DNA from: Vallitalea okinawensis
GTDB lineage: Bacteria > Bacillota > Clostridia > Lachnospirales > PQDH01
Assembly (NCBI RefSeq): GCF_002964605.1
Contig: NZ_PQDH01000001.1
Coordinates: forward strand, 930,001 to 994,000
Direction of reading: 5' to 3'
DNA: 64,000 nucleotides
Shown here: piece after piece, positions 1-9,868 of the stretch
How positions within the stretch are numbered: the first letter of the stretch is position 1
Layout: every line of letters starts with the position of its first letter
Notes under the pieces: generated by a model
The model's database searches: none
What the model was told of the DNA's origin: nothing
The model's input: the letters and a program-made list of their open reading frames with translations, nothing else
Program-made: the position numbers and the translations under genes

Positions 1-1
1 T

Positions 2-1519
2 CATCATCCACTCAGCTGCTTTTCGATCGACATATGTATAGATATCACCATACAATGTTGACAATTCTGTAGATTCTTCTGGTGCCCAAGTCATCATTGG
101 GAATGTATTTTCAATTGGTTCAATTAAGTCTCCGTATAGATCATCATAACTTGCTTTTAGCTTATGGAAATCAGCATCTAAAATTTTATCTTGTAGTTCT
201 TCTGAGAAATAAACTGGTGCTGGGTCAGCAACACCCTTGATCCATTTCCATTCATCTGGATTTTTGGTATCATCAGCTGGTGGTAAAATGCTGTAGGTTC
301 CGTCATCATTTTTCTTAGTACCTTCTCCAAATGAACCAAAGAAAGCTTGTACAGTCATGTCTTCACCATACCACTCATTAATCCAACGCATCGTTGCTTC
401 AGGATTTTTATTTGTTCTTGGTATGACAAATGGATTCTTAACAACTGTTGTTTGCATTAACTCGTTTGTAATCCCTCTATGACCATTAGGTCCTTCAAGT
501 GGTAATAATACTTCATATTGATCAGCCCATTGTCCTACCATTTGTGGCGCTGTCCAACTTGTGATAACTCCAACTTTTGCTCCACCGTTAGAATCGACTT
601 GTCCGATAGTCCAAAAGTCAGTTGCTGTAAAGAGTTCAGGATTAATCAACTCTTCCTCCAGAAGACGGCGCATATATTTCATTGCTTCTTTGTATTCCTC
701 TGTTATAGGTGTAAATCTTACTTTACCATCACGAATATCCATCTTTTCGTTAACAAAGTTTGCTGTATTTGTTATACCAAATGCATTAAATAAGTCTTGA
801 TAGCTGAACATTCCACTGGGATCAGTTGTAAATGGTAATTCATCATTTGGATCACCATTACCGTTGGCATCCTCTTCTTTAAATGCTTTAAGAACACTAT
901 AAAATTCTTCAGTTGTTGTTGGCATATCCAACCCTAAGTTATCTAACCATGTTGTATTAATAATCCATGCATTATTAACTTGAGGTCTAAATGGACGGTA
1001 TGATGGTAAGCTGTATATATGTCCATCTGGAGCAGTTGCAATCTTCTTTAGAATTGGTACTTCTTCAAACATTTTTTGTACATTGGGAGCGTATTGAAGA
1101 TAGTCATCTAATGGATAAAAATACTCTTTGTTATTTAAAATATCCACATCTTTAAGACCTTCACCACCCAATATAACGTCTGGTAAATCTCCACTGGCTA
1201 GTACAAGGTTAACCTTTGTTCTAAAATCATCACCTCCAATGAATTCTACATCGATTCCGATATTGGTTAATTCTTTTAAATTCTGAATTGAAGGCATAGA
1301 CTCAAGTGACTCCGTTTGTGTTGCCCCTGCAAACATAACGCTTAATGTCATTTCTTCATCAACAATAGGGTAACCTGTCTCATTAAAATTAGCTGTTACC
1401 TGTATATTTTTGTCATCATTTGTTTCTGTATTACTATTCGTATCTGTTTCTCCAGAACAACCTGTGAATACTAAGGTTGCACCAAGGCATAACGCAATAA
1501 TCTTTTTGTAGATTTTCAT
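2..1519 (-). CDS. Extracellular sugar-binding lipoprotein of an LplA-type ABC transporter (partial, C-terminus off window)
   Basis: This gene was read directly from the minus strand; the frame stays open for 506 codons to the left edge, so the C-terminus is missing. The N-terminus has a lysine-rich start, a hydrophobic stretch and a lipobox ending FTGC, so it should be a lipid-anchored solute-binding protein on the outer face of the membrane. A Ser/Thr/Asn/Asp-rich linker follows. The later sequence (phrases such as GDLPDVI and IYSLPSYRP) is typical of the large LplA-like family 1 extracellular binding proteins. It lies downstream of two matching permease genes in the same orientation, which completes a transporter lacking its own ATPase, as is usual for this class, which shares an MsmX-type ATPase. 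The substrate is unknown and is probably an oligosaccharide. Confidence 0.88.
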   Translation of the reverse strand, partial: MKIYKKIIALCLGATLVFTGCSGETDTNSNTETNDDKNIQVTANFNETGYPIVDEEMTLSVMFAGATQTESLESMPSIQNLKELTNIGIDVEFIGGDDFRTKVNLVLASGDLPDVILGGEGLKDVDILNNKEYFYPLDDYLQYAPNVQKMFEEVPILKKIATAPDGHIYSLPSYRPFRPQVNNAWIINTTWLDNLGLDMPTTTEEFYSVLKAFKEEDANGNGDPNDELPFTTDPSGMFSYQDLFNAFGITNTANFVNEKMDIRDGKVRFTPITEEYKEAMKYMRRLLEEELINPELFTATDFWTIGQVDSNGGAKVGVITSWTAPQMVGQWADQYEVLLPLEGPNGHRGITNELMQTTVVKNPFVIPRTNKNPEATMRWINEWYGEDMTVQAFFGSFGEGTKKNDDGTYSILPPADDTKNPDEWKWIKGVADPAPVYFSEELQDKILDADFHKLKASYDDLYGDLIEPIENTFPMMTWAPEESTELSTLYGDIYTYVDRKAAEWMM

Positions 1520-1650
1520 ATGAATCTCTCTCCCTCTCCCTTTAATTTGGTATTAATATAATTGAAGATAAACAAAGTATATAAGCTTATCTATTATATT
1601 TCTTTTGTTTGATGTAAACCTATCCTCCAGTAAGCATTAATCTATTCCAA

Positions 1651-2529
1651 TTATTCTTTTATTGCTCCAATCATAACGCCTTGTACAAAGTACTTTTGCA
1701 TGAATGGATAGATGATAATAACAGGAAGTGATGCCAAAACAATTATTGAGTATTTCATGAGTCCTGCTATACGTTTTGCCTGAATGGCACTTTCACCACC
1801 ACTATTGGATAAGGTTTCGCCTTCCAATAAGATTGATCGTAAAACTAATTGCAAAGTATTCAGTTCTTCATCACGTATATAAATGAGTGCTTTAAAATAT
1901 TCATTCCATTGTGCAACCGCATAATATAATGTGATTACAGCAATAATTGCTTTCGATAGTGGCAATACAATGCTGATGAAGAATCTAAAATTACCACATC
2001 CATCTATTTTAGCAGCTTCTAGTAAGCTACTTGGTATACTTCTCGTAAAAAAGGTTCGCGTAATGATTAGATTATATATATTTAGACAAAATGGTAAGAT
2101 CATTACCCATGGTGTGTTATATAAACCAATATTTTTTATTAACAAATAAGTAGGTATAAGTCCTCCATTAAAGAACATAGTAAAAGTCATAAAAAACATA
2201 AATATTTTCCCTGCTTTAAAGTCCTTACGTGATAAGGCATATGCAGCTGGTAATGTAAAAAGTAGACTGCAAGAAGTACCTGCTATTGTATAAAAAATTG
2301 TATTTCGATACCCTATCCACAATCTGGAGTCTTGAAAAACCCTTATGTATCCTTCCCAGGATAGATCCACTGGAAATAGATAGACCTGCCCGGCTTCAAC
2401 TGCTACTGGTGAACTTATTGATGCAATGATAACAAAATATAGTGGATATAAAGACAGTATTAATGCAACCGCTGCAATGACATATATAACTACTGTAACT
2501 ACTGTATCTTTCCTAGACTTCATATTCAT
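1651..2529 (-). CDS. Carbohydrate ABC transporter permease, LplC/MalG type
   Basis: This 292-residue polytopic membrane protein has about six hydrophobic segments. The ATPase-docking EAA loop is visible as EAAKIDGCGNF followed by IVLPLSKAII, which is diagnostic of binding-protein-dependent permeases. The C-terminus (YPFMQKYFVQGVMIGAIKE) is the characteristic ending of the LplC subfamily. It follows the partner permease by about 34 bases and precedes the binding-protein gene, so the three form one minus-strand operon. A good purine-rich ribosome binding site precedes the start. The substrate cannot be deduced. Confidence 0.93.
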   Translation of the reverse strand: MNMKSRKDTVVTVVIYVIAAVALILSLYPLYFVIIASISSPVAVEAGQVYLFPVDLSWEGYIRVFQDSRLWIGYRNTIFYTIAGTSCSLLFTLPAAYALSRKDFKAGKIFMFFMTFTMFFNGGLIPTYLLIKNIGLYNTPWVMILPFCLNIYNLIITRTFFTRSIPSSLLEAAKIDGCGNFRFFISIVLPLSKAIIAVITLYYAVAQWNEYFKALIYIRDEELNTLQLVLRSILLEGETLSNSGGESAIQAKRIAGLMKYSIIVLASLPVIIIYPFMQKYFVQGVMIGAIKE

Positions 2530-2563
2530 GATCCCTCTCCTCTCTTAATTCAAATGCTTTCCA

Positions 2564-3472
2564 TTAGAATAGATTCATACCACCTTTTTTCTTGGCAATT
2601 TGATTGAGGGTTACCAACAATATAAAGTTGACTATTGTATTAAATAGACCAATAGCTGCTGAATAACTATATTGAGCTTCTATCAATCCCACCTTATAAG
2701 TGTAAGTATTAATAATCTCTGATACGCCTACTGTTAAATCATTTTGCATGAGTAATACTTTCTCAAAGCCTACATTCATCAGATTACCGCTTGCTAAAAT
2801 CAACAAAATAATCATGGTTGGTATAATGCTTGGTATATCAATATAGATAATTTTATGCCATTTGTTTGCTCCATCAATAGATGCTGCCTCATACAGGCTA
2901 GGATCAACGGATGACAAGGCTGCTAAATATATGATACTGTCCCAACCAGTTCTTTGCCAAATTCCAGAAAAAACATACAGGCTTTTAAACCATCCTGGTT
3001 CAGCCATAAAATTTACTGGATCGCCACCGAAAAACACAATAATATTATTAATAATTCCATTAGCTGGTGATGTAAATAATTGCATCATTGCTACAACTAC
3101 AACAACAGAAATAAAATATGGCATATATGTTACTGTTTGAACTGTTTTTTTAAATTTAACAACTCGTATTTGATTCAATACTAAAGCTAATATAATTGGA
3201 AATGGGAAGCTGGCTATCAAAGAATAAACACTTAGTGAAAGTGTATTCCACAAAATCTCTGTAAACCTATAAGATTCAAAGAATTTTATAAAGTACTTAA
3301 GCCCTACCCATTCACTTCCCATAATTCCCTTTACTGGACTAAAATCTTTAAATGCTATTTGTAGTCCATACATTGGAAAATAGTGAAATACGAGTAACAG
3401 GATCACTGAAGGCAGTACTAAACAATAAAGTTCCCACTGGTTTTTGATATGTTGTGTAAGTTTAGTCAACAT
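2564..3472 (-). CDS. Sugar ABC transporter permease, LplB/MalF type
   Basis: This is the partner of the downstream LplC-type permease. The mature-looking protein begins MLTKLTQHIKNQW. The reading frame is open further upstream to 3562, but an AAAGGAGG site at 3478-3484 sits just before two adjacent ATGs (3475 and 3472), which favours this start. About six membrane segments are visible, with the EAA loop read as YEAASIDGANKWHKIIYIDIP. The ending KKKGGMNLF is common in LplB proteins. A hairpin terminator of the preceding AraC gene lies immediately upstream, so transcription either reads through it or starts in the roughly 90 bases before the gene. Confidence 0.92.
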   Translation of the reverse strand: MLTKLTQHIKNQWELYCLVLPSVILLLVFHYFPMYGLQIAFKDFSPVKGIMGSEWVGLKYFIKFFESYRFTEILWNTLSLSVYSLIASFPFPIILALVLNQIRVVKFKKTVQTVTYMPYFISVVVVVAMMQLFTSPANGIINNIIVFFGGDPVNFMAEPGWFKSLYVFSGIWQRTGWDSIIYLAALSSVDPSLYEAASIDGANKWHKIIYIDIPSIIPTMIILLILASGNLMNVGFEKVLLMQNDLTVGVSEIINTYTYKVGLIEAQYSYSAAIGLFNTIVNFILLVTLNQIAKKKGGMNLF

Positions 3473-3564
3473 CATAACCTCCTTTGCAACTATCATACAT
3501 CGCCGTTTATGTGATAACAACATCCATATTATTAATGACCTACAAATTATGAAAGTACACATGA

Positions 3565-3607
3565 AAAGAGATTAAAAACCCCAAATCATAGGGCTTCTAA
3601 TCTCTTT
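3565..3607 (-). terminator. Intrinsic terminator after the membrane AraC regulator
   Basis: A 10-bp perfect stem (AAAGAGATTA at 3565-3574 with its complement at 3598-3607) has a secondary CCC/GGG pairing in the loop and is followed on the minus strand by TTTTC. It lies just after the stop of the AraC gene and before the transporter operon, so it probably limits read-through. Confidence 0.75.
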
Positions 3608-3635
3608 CATATTTTGATTTATTCATAATTTGTCT

Positions 3636-5759
3636 TTAGTCAGTTATAAGTTTTTCTCTATGTTGAGTCGGTGTCATACCAATATATTGCTTAAAATTTC
3701 TAGTGAAGGTTGCTGTTGACGCAAAGCCAACTGCAACAGAAATCTCTTTAATGGACATAGAATCATTCCGTAATAATTCTTTTGAGTGATCAACCCTTAA
3801 CTGATTGAGATATTCTTTAAAACCAAAATTTGTATGACTCTTGAAATAATGACTTAAATTCGATTGTGTCATATTAAACACTTCTGTTAACACAGATAGA
3901 GATAGAGTATCATCGTTATAGTGATTGTTGACATAAAATAGAATATCCTCGATTTTCCGGTATTCATTCTCTGTCGTAACATCTTCAGTTATTTTATGTT
4001 TATTGATAGTAGCATAGGCATCATCCAGTATTTTAATCATATCGCTTACTGCAGTATTCTTATCATAGAACTTTCTTGTATTTTCTATTTCTTTCTTGCT
4101 AAACTCACCAATGATACGATATAAATTGTATAAGATCATACGGGTCATCATTATACTGTTTTGCTTATAGGATGCAATGTTAATCAGATTCCTATACTCA
4201 TTATTGGCTTCAGTCAATTCATTTCTTAATAACATTGTTCGGAAATAGAACATACTCTCCAATGGATAGGACTTTTTCGTATTCATCCGAGGTACTTTTT
4301 CATAAGACATAACGCCTTCTTCATCATTAAATATCTGATACTCTACTACCGATAAAGCCTCAATGTACGCATCATTCATATGTATTAAATCTGAATAAGT
4401 TTTGCTTTTACCAATATATATTTCGTACTTATTATCTAGTTTTACAATATCATATATTGTCTGCAATAAGGAGTCTAATGCGTTCTTATTCTTACTACCA
4501 GATAAAAATAAAACGGTATTTTCATTAAATCCATAAGTAAAATCTCCTGTGACCTGAGAATTCAAAGGAAATGCAATTTTATCCACACCTGGTATGTTAT
4601 CAATTTGTTCTCGATCTCGTCGAGCAAATCTAAACATGGTAACATTAAAATATGGTCCATTAAGTTCAAGGTCGAAAGTTTTTGCTTTTAGATTAAATGC
4701 ACTAACTGATTTTATTTTTCCATTAATAACATCCCTAATTAAATTATGCTTATATACATATTTATAGTCGTCCATCAGTTTATTGATATGGCTTTGTACC
4801 ATTTGGAACTCATTTTCATTATATTCCCTATAATTATCACCAACTAGTGAGTATAGTAATTGTTTGACAGGTTTATAGTTATGACTAGCTAGGATATAAA
4901 TTAAAAAAGCTTCTGCTAAAATAATTAAAACAATGAATAGTACTGTCATCTGATTTTCACCATTAATATGATTCACAATCTTACCGTATGGTGCTAAATA
5001 AATATAATGTAAGCTATTAACTTGTGACTGTTCTTTAAGTACTAAATATTCAATTCCCTCATAGGTCAAAGTCTCAGTCTGATTCTCTTCACTATGATAA
5101 TAAATGTTTTCAATATTTACTATGTCGGCGTGTCTATTCTCAAACAATAAATTATTATCCTTATCTAAAATAAATAACATACCATCTAAGTTGTCAGTTG
5201 ATGCAATATTAGCAATTGTTTTTGCTGTAACTGCTATTATAACCTTGCTGTCTTTAAGGCCAGGTAAAACAAAAAGAATCTGCTCTTCACCAGTAGGTTT
5301 CACATAAACCTTTTTAATATCACCAGTGTTTAAATCATTAATATCAATATATTTTTCCTCAAAATCTTCTCTACTGTGAACCCCCTCATCACTAACCAAG
5401 TAATTCTGTCCTTCATACCAAAGCAATAATTTTTCAACGGTTAGATTTGCAGAAACGTATTTTTTTATTTCTTCGACTCCCAAATAGCGACTATAGGGTT
5501 CCCTATTAAGGGCATAGTTCGTTAATTTAGGCTCTTGACTGATCACTACAGGCAGTTTGTTAAATTCTTCCATTTCTAAATCAAAGGATTGTCTGATATC
5601 CGATAACTTACTGTTTTCTCGACTCAAAGCCTCACTTTTTACTAAGTCATTTACTCGAGGATAAAGATAAAAGATAATAACACAAATGGGTATGATGCTG
5701 ACCAAAACCAGCGAAAGAATAATTTGAATAAACGATGATTTCCCACTACTAAACCTCAT
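3636..5759 (-). CDS. Membrane-anchored AraC-family transcriptional regulator
   Basis: This 707-residue protein has a hydrophobic segment at about residues 10-32 and another at about 270-292, bracketing an extracellular region of some 240 residues that resembles a Cache-like sensor. A long cytoplasmic linker leads to a C-terminal double helix-turn-helix of the AraC type (about residues 605-707, including LSVLTEVFNMTQSNLSHYFK and IGMTPTQHREKL). This layout is familiar from Gram-positive regulators placed beside LplABC sugar transporters. The transporter operon starts directly downstream on the same strand, so the protein probably senses an outside sugar signal and activates that operon. The ligand is unknown. 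Confidence 0.88.
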   Translation of the reverse strand: MRFSSGKSSFIQIILSLVLVSIIPICVIIFYLYPRVNDLVKSEALSRENSKLSDIRQSFDLEMEEFNKLPVVISQEPKLTNYALNREPYSRYLGVEEIKKYVSANLTVEKLLLWYEGQNYLVSDEGVHSREDFEEKYIDINDLNTGDIKKVYVKPTGEEQILFVLPGLKDSKVIIAVTAKTIANIASTDNLDGMLFILDKDNNLLFENRHADIVNIENIYYHSEENQTETLTYEGIEYLVLKEQSQVNSLHYIYLAPYGKIVNHINGENQMTVLFIVLIILAEAFLIYILASHNYKPVKQLLYSLVGDNYREYNENEFQMVQSHINKLMDDYKYVYKHNLIRDVINGKIKSVSAFNLKAKTFDLELNGPYFNVTMFRFARRDREQIDNIPGVDKIAFPLNSQVTGDFTYGFNENTVLFLSGSKNKNALDSLLQTIYDIVKLDNKYEIYIGKSKTYSDLIHMNDAYIEALSVVEYQIFNDEEGVMSYEKVPRMNTKKSYPLESMFYFRTMLLRNELTEANNEYRNLINIASYKQNSIMMTRMILYNLYRIIGEFSKKEIENTRKFYDKNTAVSDMIKILDDAYATINKHKITEDVTTENEYRKIEDILFYVNNHYNDDTLSLSVLTEVFNMTQSNLSHYFKSHTNFGFKEYLNQLRVDHSKELLRNDSMSIKEISVAVGFASTATFTRNFKQYIGMTPTQHREKLITD

Positions 5760-6009
5760 TTCAGCACAGTCCTTTATTAGTCAAATTTAGTTTACCTACA
5801 AATTCAGTACTACAACGACATCATATTATTAGGATACTACAATACTCAACTAAAGTACACCCTGTCCTGCTTGATTGCTGCTAACTGGTGAAAATATTAT
5901 TCGATTAAATAGATTTGAATCCGTTGCTAAGAAAATTAAAACAGGATTTTGAGCCCTTTATAAGAGAGGCCACTCTACTCCATCATCGGAATATAGCGGC
6001 CTACTATTA

Positions 6010-6546
6010 TTATGCTTCTAATTGACTATTAAGTTTCTCTACTAAATCAATAAGTTCAATTGGATTCTCAATGAAGTAGTCTGGAATCTCGGAATCATCT
6101 TTTGGTTCTTGTCGGTATCTCTTGGACCAATCGATATGTATGCTGGTCATATTCATATCATTGGCTCCTTTTATGTCTCTCTCAATGTTATTACCAACCA
6201 TTACTACCCGATGTACATCATCTTCTGTTAAGTCTGCGGCTTCAAGTGCAGCTTTGAACATTTTGGCATCAGGTTTATACACACCTATATCTTCTGAATA
6301 AATATGTCCATCATAATAGTCGTACATGTCATGCTGATGTTTATGAACATTGATGAATGACTGTCTCAATCCATCGGCTACCATAATGATTTTATAACCT
6401 CGTGTTTTTAATGTTTTGATGGTTTCTACTGCACCAGGAATAAACTCTGCTTCTTTAACAAGTTCTCCCTCAACATAAACTTCACTCGTTTCATCAATTA
6501 GAGTATCGCCACTATCTATAAAAATTACTAGTTGTTTCTCGTTCAT
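6010..6546 (-). CDS. HAD-superfamily phosphatase
   Basis: This 178-residue soluble protein carries HAD motifs. Motif I is FIDSGDTLIDE, with the nucleophile Asp at residue 11 and the second Asp shifted to +3 as in the DxGDT variants. Motif III is KPDAKMF. Motif IV is VVMVGNNIERDIKGAND, where the usual first Asp is Asn. No large cap is evident. The gene begins 48 bases after the stop of the Opp-type ATPase and is probably the last gene of that operon, perhaps dephosphorylating an imported product. The true substrate cannot be read from sequence. Confidence 0.8.
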   Translation of the reverse strand: MNEKQLVIFIDSGDTLIDETSEVYVEGELVKEAEFIPGAVETIKTLKTRGYKIIMVADGLRQSFINVHKHQHDMYDYYDGHIYSEDIGVYKPDAKMFKAALEAADLTEDDVHRVVMVGNNIERDIKGANDMNMTSIHIDWSKRYRQEPKDDSEIPDYFIENPIELIDLVEKLNSQLEA

Positions 6547-6594
6547 TTATTATCTCCTCACATCTTGTTGTCCTTATAATTGCAGTATGCTTGA

Positions 6595-7590
6595 TTACTT
6601 GCTAATAATACCATTCAGTTCTATGTCATTTACTCGATGACATCCTACAAAATGACCAGGTTCTTTCTCTATAAATTGAACCTCTTCAGTTTTACACTTA
6701 TCTATACAATATTGACATCGTGTATGGAAGAAGCAACCTGATGGTGGATTTGCTGGATTAGGTATTTCACCATCTAATGGAATACGTTCAGTTTCATTTG
6801 TTGGATCAGCAATAGGCACTGCTGAGAGTAACGCTTCTGTGTAAGGATGAAGAGGATTAGAAAAGATCTCTTCTGTATTGCCGTACTCAACCATTTTACC
6901 TAGATACATAACACCTATCTTATCAGAAATATATTCCACTACCGATAGGTCATGACTGATAAAGAGATAGGTTAAGTTCAGTTCTGCTTGAAGCTCTTTT
7001 AAAAGGTTGATAACCTGAGCCTGCACGGATACATCTAGAGCGGATACAGACTCATCGCAAATAATAAGTTGTGGGTATAGAACAAGAGCACGTGCTATAC
7101 CTATTCTTTGGCGTTGTCCACCTGAAAAAGCATGCGGATAACGCTTCAGATAACTTGGATTTAATCCTACTTTTTCTGCCATGAACTTAACTCTTTCTTC
7201 AATCTCTTCTCTTGACATGTCTTTAAAATTAACCTTCAGGGGCTCCGAAATAATATCAAAAACCGTCATACGTGGATTTAATGAAGAGTAGGGATCTTGA
7301 AAGATGAACTGGATTTCTTTACGCAATCCTCTTAATGCTTTTTTATCCAACTTAGCAAGGTTATATTCCTCACCATCTGATCCTTTATAGTAAATATCGC
7401 CGCTAGTAGGTTTGTGAGCATTAACAATACAACGACCTAGCGTTGATTTCCCACAACCTGACTCACCAACAATACCTATTGTTTCTCCTTTATTAACATC
7501 AAAGCTTATGTTATTAACTGCCTTAACATGTACATTTTTAGAGGAGAATATTTTACTTAATTCTTCGACCTTTAAAATTGTTTCAGACAT
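6595..7590 (-). CDS. Opp/Dpp-type ABC transporter ATPase (OppF-like)
   Basis: This 331-residue ATPase has Walker A GESGCGKST, signature SGGQRQR, Walker B LIICDES and switch His in LFISHDLSV. The C-terminal oligopeptide-transporter extension carries clustered cysteines (CFFHTRCQYCIDKC, then GCH), a pattern seen in OppD/OppF/DppD-type subunits. It is the second of two adjacent ATPase genes; such systems use a heterodimer to power the two permeases. The gene is in a five-gene opp-like operon with short spacing. Confidence 0.95.
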   Translation of the reverse strand: MSETILKVEELSKIFSSKNVHVKAVNNISFDVNKGETIGIVGESGCGKSTLGRCIVNAHKPTSGDIYYKGSDGEEYNLAKLDKKALRGLRKEIQFIFQDPYSSLNPRMTVFDIISEPLKVNFKDMSREEIEERVKFMAEKVGLNPSYLKRYPHAFSGGQRQRIGIARALVLYPQLIICDESVSALDVSVQAQVINLLKELQAELNLTYLFISHDLSVVEYISDKIGVMYLGKMVEYGNTEEIFSNPLHPYTEALLSAVPIADPTNETERIPLDGEIPNPANPPSGCFFHTRCQYCIDKCKTEEVQFIEKEPGHFVGCHRVNDIELNGIISK

Positions 7591-7605
7591 ATAACTCCTC
7601 CTTTT

Positions 7606-8661
7606 CTATTGATTACTTGCATTCTTCATATCATTAGCTCTAATCTGTTCTACATTGTAACACGCTACATAATGGTCCTTCTCAACCTCAACAAGGGTTG
7701 GTTCTACTCCTCCACACTTTTGCTTATCTTTATAAGTACATCGGTCATAGAATGAACACTTATCTTCAAGGTTCATTGCAAGTGGAACCGTACCTTCGAT
7801 TGAAAATAGTTTCTCTTTAGCTGCTCCAATTGTATGCACTGATCCGATTAATCCTTTTGTATAGGGATGAATTGGATTTTTAAAAATATCATATACTGAT
7901 GCATACTCTACAATTTTACCTAAGTACATAACTGCCACTTTATCACAAAGTTTAGCAACTGTACCTAAGTCATGGGTAATGTAGAGAATGGACATGCCGT
8001 AGTCCTTCTGTAATTCTTTCATCAATTCCAGTATTTGTGCCTGTATGGTTACATCCAAAGCAGTTGTTGGTTCATCGGCAATCAAGAGTCTAGGCTTGCA
8101 AATCAATGACATGGCAATAAGGGCTCTCTGTAACATACCACCTGAAAATTCATGAGGATATTGCTCAAAACGCTTCTCAGGATTAGCAATACCAACACGT
8201 TCCATCATCTTAATAGAGATGTCTCTAGCTTCTTCTTTATCTTTTGTAATGTGAAGACGTACTGCCTCTGATATCTGATTACCCACTGTATACAGTGGCG
8301 AAAAAGATGTCATCGGTTCTTGAAAAATCATGGAAATCTTACTTCCTCTAAGCTTTCTTAACTCTTTACTTTTATTTTTATATTGAAGTAGATTGGTGGT
8401 CTCACCATCCATATTGAAATTAATCTCGCCTGTGGTTTTGCATATTTTACCGTTGATACCTAGGATAGCTTTGGAGGTAAGGGATTTACCACATCCAGAC
8501 TCACCTACTAATCCTAAGGTTTCCTTTTCACCTATGTTAAAACTTACACCTCGAACAGGTGTTAGTATACCTTCGTCTAACTTAATACTGACTTTAAGGT
8601 CCTTAACCTCAACAACATTTTGGTTATTAACCTTAGACTTATTATCCTTGTTTGAGTTCAT
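7606..8661 (-). CDS. Opp/Dpp-type ABC transporter ATPase (OppD-like)
   Basis: This 351-residue ATPase has Walker A GESGCGKSLTSKA, signature FSGGMLQR and Walker B LLIADEPTTALD, with the C-terminal oligopeptide-transporter domain containing CSFYDRC and a following Cys pair. It partners the adjacent OppF-like protein, 15 bases away. The N-terminus is a short charged Asn/Lys-rich tail before the conserved VVEVKDLKVSI. It forms the energy-coupling part of the permease pair encoded upstream. Confidence 0.95.
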   Translation of the reverse strand: MNSNKDNKSKVNNQNVVEVKDLKVSIKLDEGILTPVRGVSFNIGEKETLGLVGESGCGKSLTSKAILGINGKICKTTGEINFNMDGETTNLLQYKNKSKELRKLRGSKISMIFQEPMTSFSPLYTVGNQISEAVRLHITKDKEEARDISIKMMERVGIANPEKRFEQYPHEFSGGMLQRALIAMSLICKPRLLIADEPTTALDVTIQAQILELMKELQKDYGMSILYITHDLGTVAKLCDKVAVMYLGKIVEYASVYDIFKNPIHPYTKGLIGSVHTIGAAKEKLFSIEGTVPLAMNLEDKCSFYDRCTYKDKQKCGGVEPTLVEVEKDHYVACYNVEQIRANDMKNASNQ

Positions 8662-8674
8662 CTCTTACACCTCA

Positions 8675-9868
8675 CTACTTATATGGGTCAGCTGCATCAC
8701 GTAATCCATCGCCTAAGAAGTTAAACGCTAATACTGTAACAATAACAAATATAACTGGGATCAACTTCCACGGATGATTCGCAATATTAGGGATACTTTG
8801 ACATTCTTGTAGTAACACACCCCAACTAGTAGCTGGAGCACGCATACCTAAACCAAGGAAACTCATTGAAGTCTCTCCGAGAATCATGGCAGGAATACCA
8901 AGCGTCAAACTTACTATTAAGTAACTCATAAATCCTGGAATAAGGTGTTTTACAATAATCATAAAGTCACTTACACCAATTAGCCTTGCAGCCGTAATAT
9001 AATCTTCATTTTTTAAAGATAAGAATTTACTTCTTACAACCCTCGCTAGTTTTGGCCAGCTTAATAGGGACATGATAATGGTTATATAAAGGTATACCTG
9101 CGGAATAGAAATTCCTGCTGGTATAGCTGCTGAGAGTGCCATCCATAATGGTAATGTCGGGAAGGATGTTAATACCTCAATGATTCTTTGAATAATCGTA
9201 TCAACTATACCACCATAGTAACCAGATATTCCACCAATAACTAATGCTAGAACAAAGGAAATGATTGTACCAACTAGTGGAACTGTTAAGGATACTTGAC
9301 TACCAATGAGTATTCTTGAGAACAAGTCTCGTCCTAATTGATCCGCTCCAAATAGCATAAGGCTGACAGGATCTTCTCCCTCTTCAAGATTGGAATTATC
9401 CACACCAAATAGGTGGGTGTTACTTTCAAACAAACCTAAAATTTTATATGAAGAACCTTCTACAAAAAACTCGATTTTATGAGGCTTCGTTTCATCTTCT
9501 TTAAATATTTTCATCTCATATTCATCATATTCATATTTAAATGCATACACAAAAGGTCCTATCCATTCTCCTTCATGAACAAAATGAACCTTCGTAGGAG
9601 GTGCATCTGAATATGTAGCTGAGTAATCTTCTAATCCTTGAGGAGCTAGAAACTCTGCAAAGATAGCACCAAAATACAAGATACCTAAAAGTATGAAGCT
9701 AATAACCGCTAACTTATGTTTGATCAGTTTACGGAACATTAATTGCCATTGTGATGCCATATAGTATTTTTCTTGTTTACGGATTTTCTTTTCTTCTTTA
9801 CGTTGTGCACGTCTTTCCTTATCCAATAGATTGTGAAGGAAAGACTTATTAGATTCAACTGTTTTCAT
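8675..9868 (-). CDS. Opp-type ABC permease (OppC-like) with long extracytoplasmic insertion
   Basis: This 397-residue permease is longer than the roughly 300 residues usual for OppC. The extra length lies between the first membrane segment (about residues 50-72) and the conserved FGADQLGRDLFSRILIGSQVSL, a polar segment of about 100 residues that should be outside the cell. The permease EAA-type loop is in the usual place (ARLIGVSDFMIIVKHLIPG). It overlaps the start of the OppB-like gene by one base, so the two are translationally coupled. OppC proteins with this insertion often go with oversized binding proteins, as here. Confidence 0.93.
   Translation of the reverse strand: MKTVESNKSFLHNLLDKERRAQRKEEKKIRKQEKYYMASQWQLMFRKLIKHKLAVISFILLGILYFGAIFAEFLAPQGLEDYSATYSDAPPTKVHFVHEGEWIGPFVYAFKYEYDEYEMKIFKEDETKPHKIEFFVEGSSYKILGLFESNTHLFGVDNSNLEEGEDPVSLMLFGADQLGRDLFSRILIGSQVSLTVPLVGTIISFVLALVIGGISGYYGGIVDTIIQRIIEVLTSFPTLPLWMALSAAIPAGISIPQVYLYITIIMSLLSWPKLARVVRSKFLSLKNEDYITAARLIGVSDFMIIVKHLIPGFMSYLIVSLTLGIPAMILGETSMSFLGLGMRAPATSWGVLLQECQSIPNIANHPWKLIPVIFVIVTVLAFNFLGDGLRDAADPYK

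Noticed and set aside
5960-6003. Terminator after the HAD gene
   Set aside because: A GGCC/GGCC-based stem can be drawn, but it has a long loop and no T run, so it was not listed.
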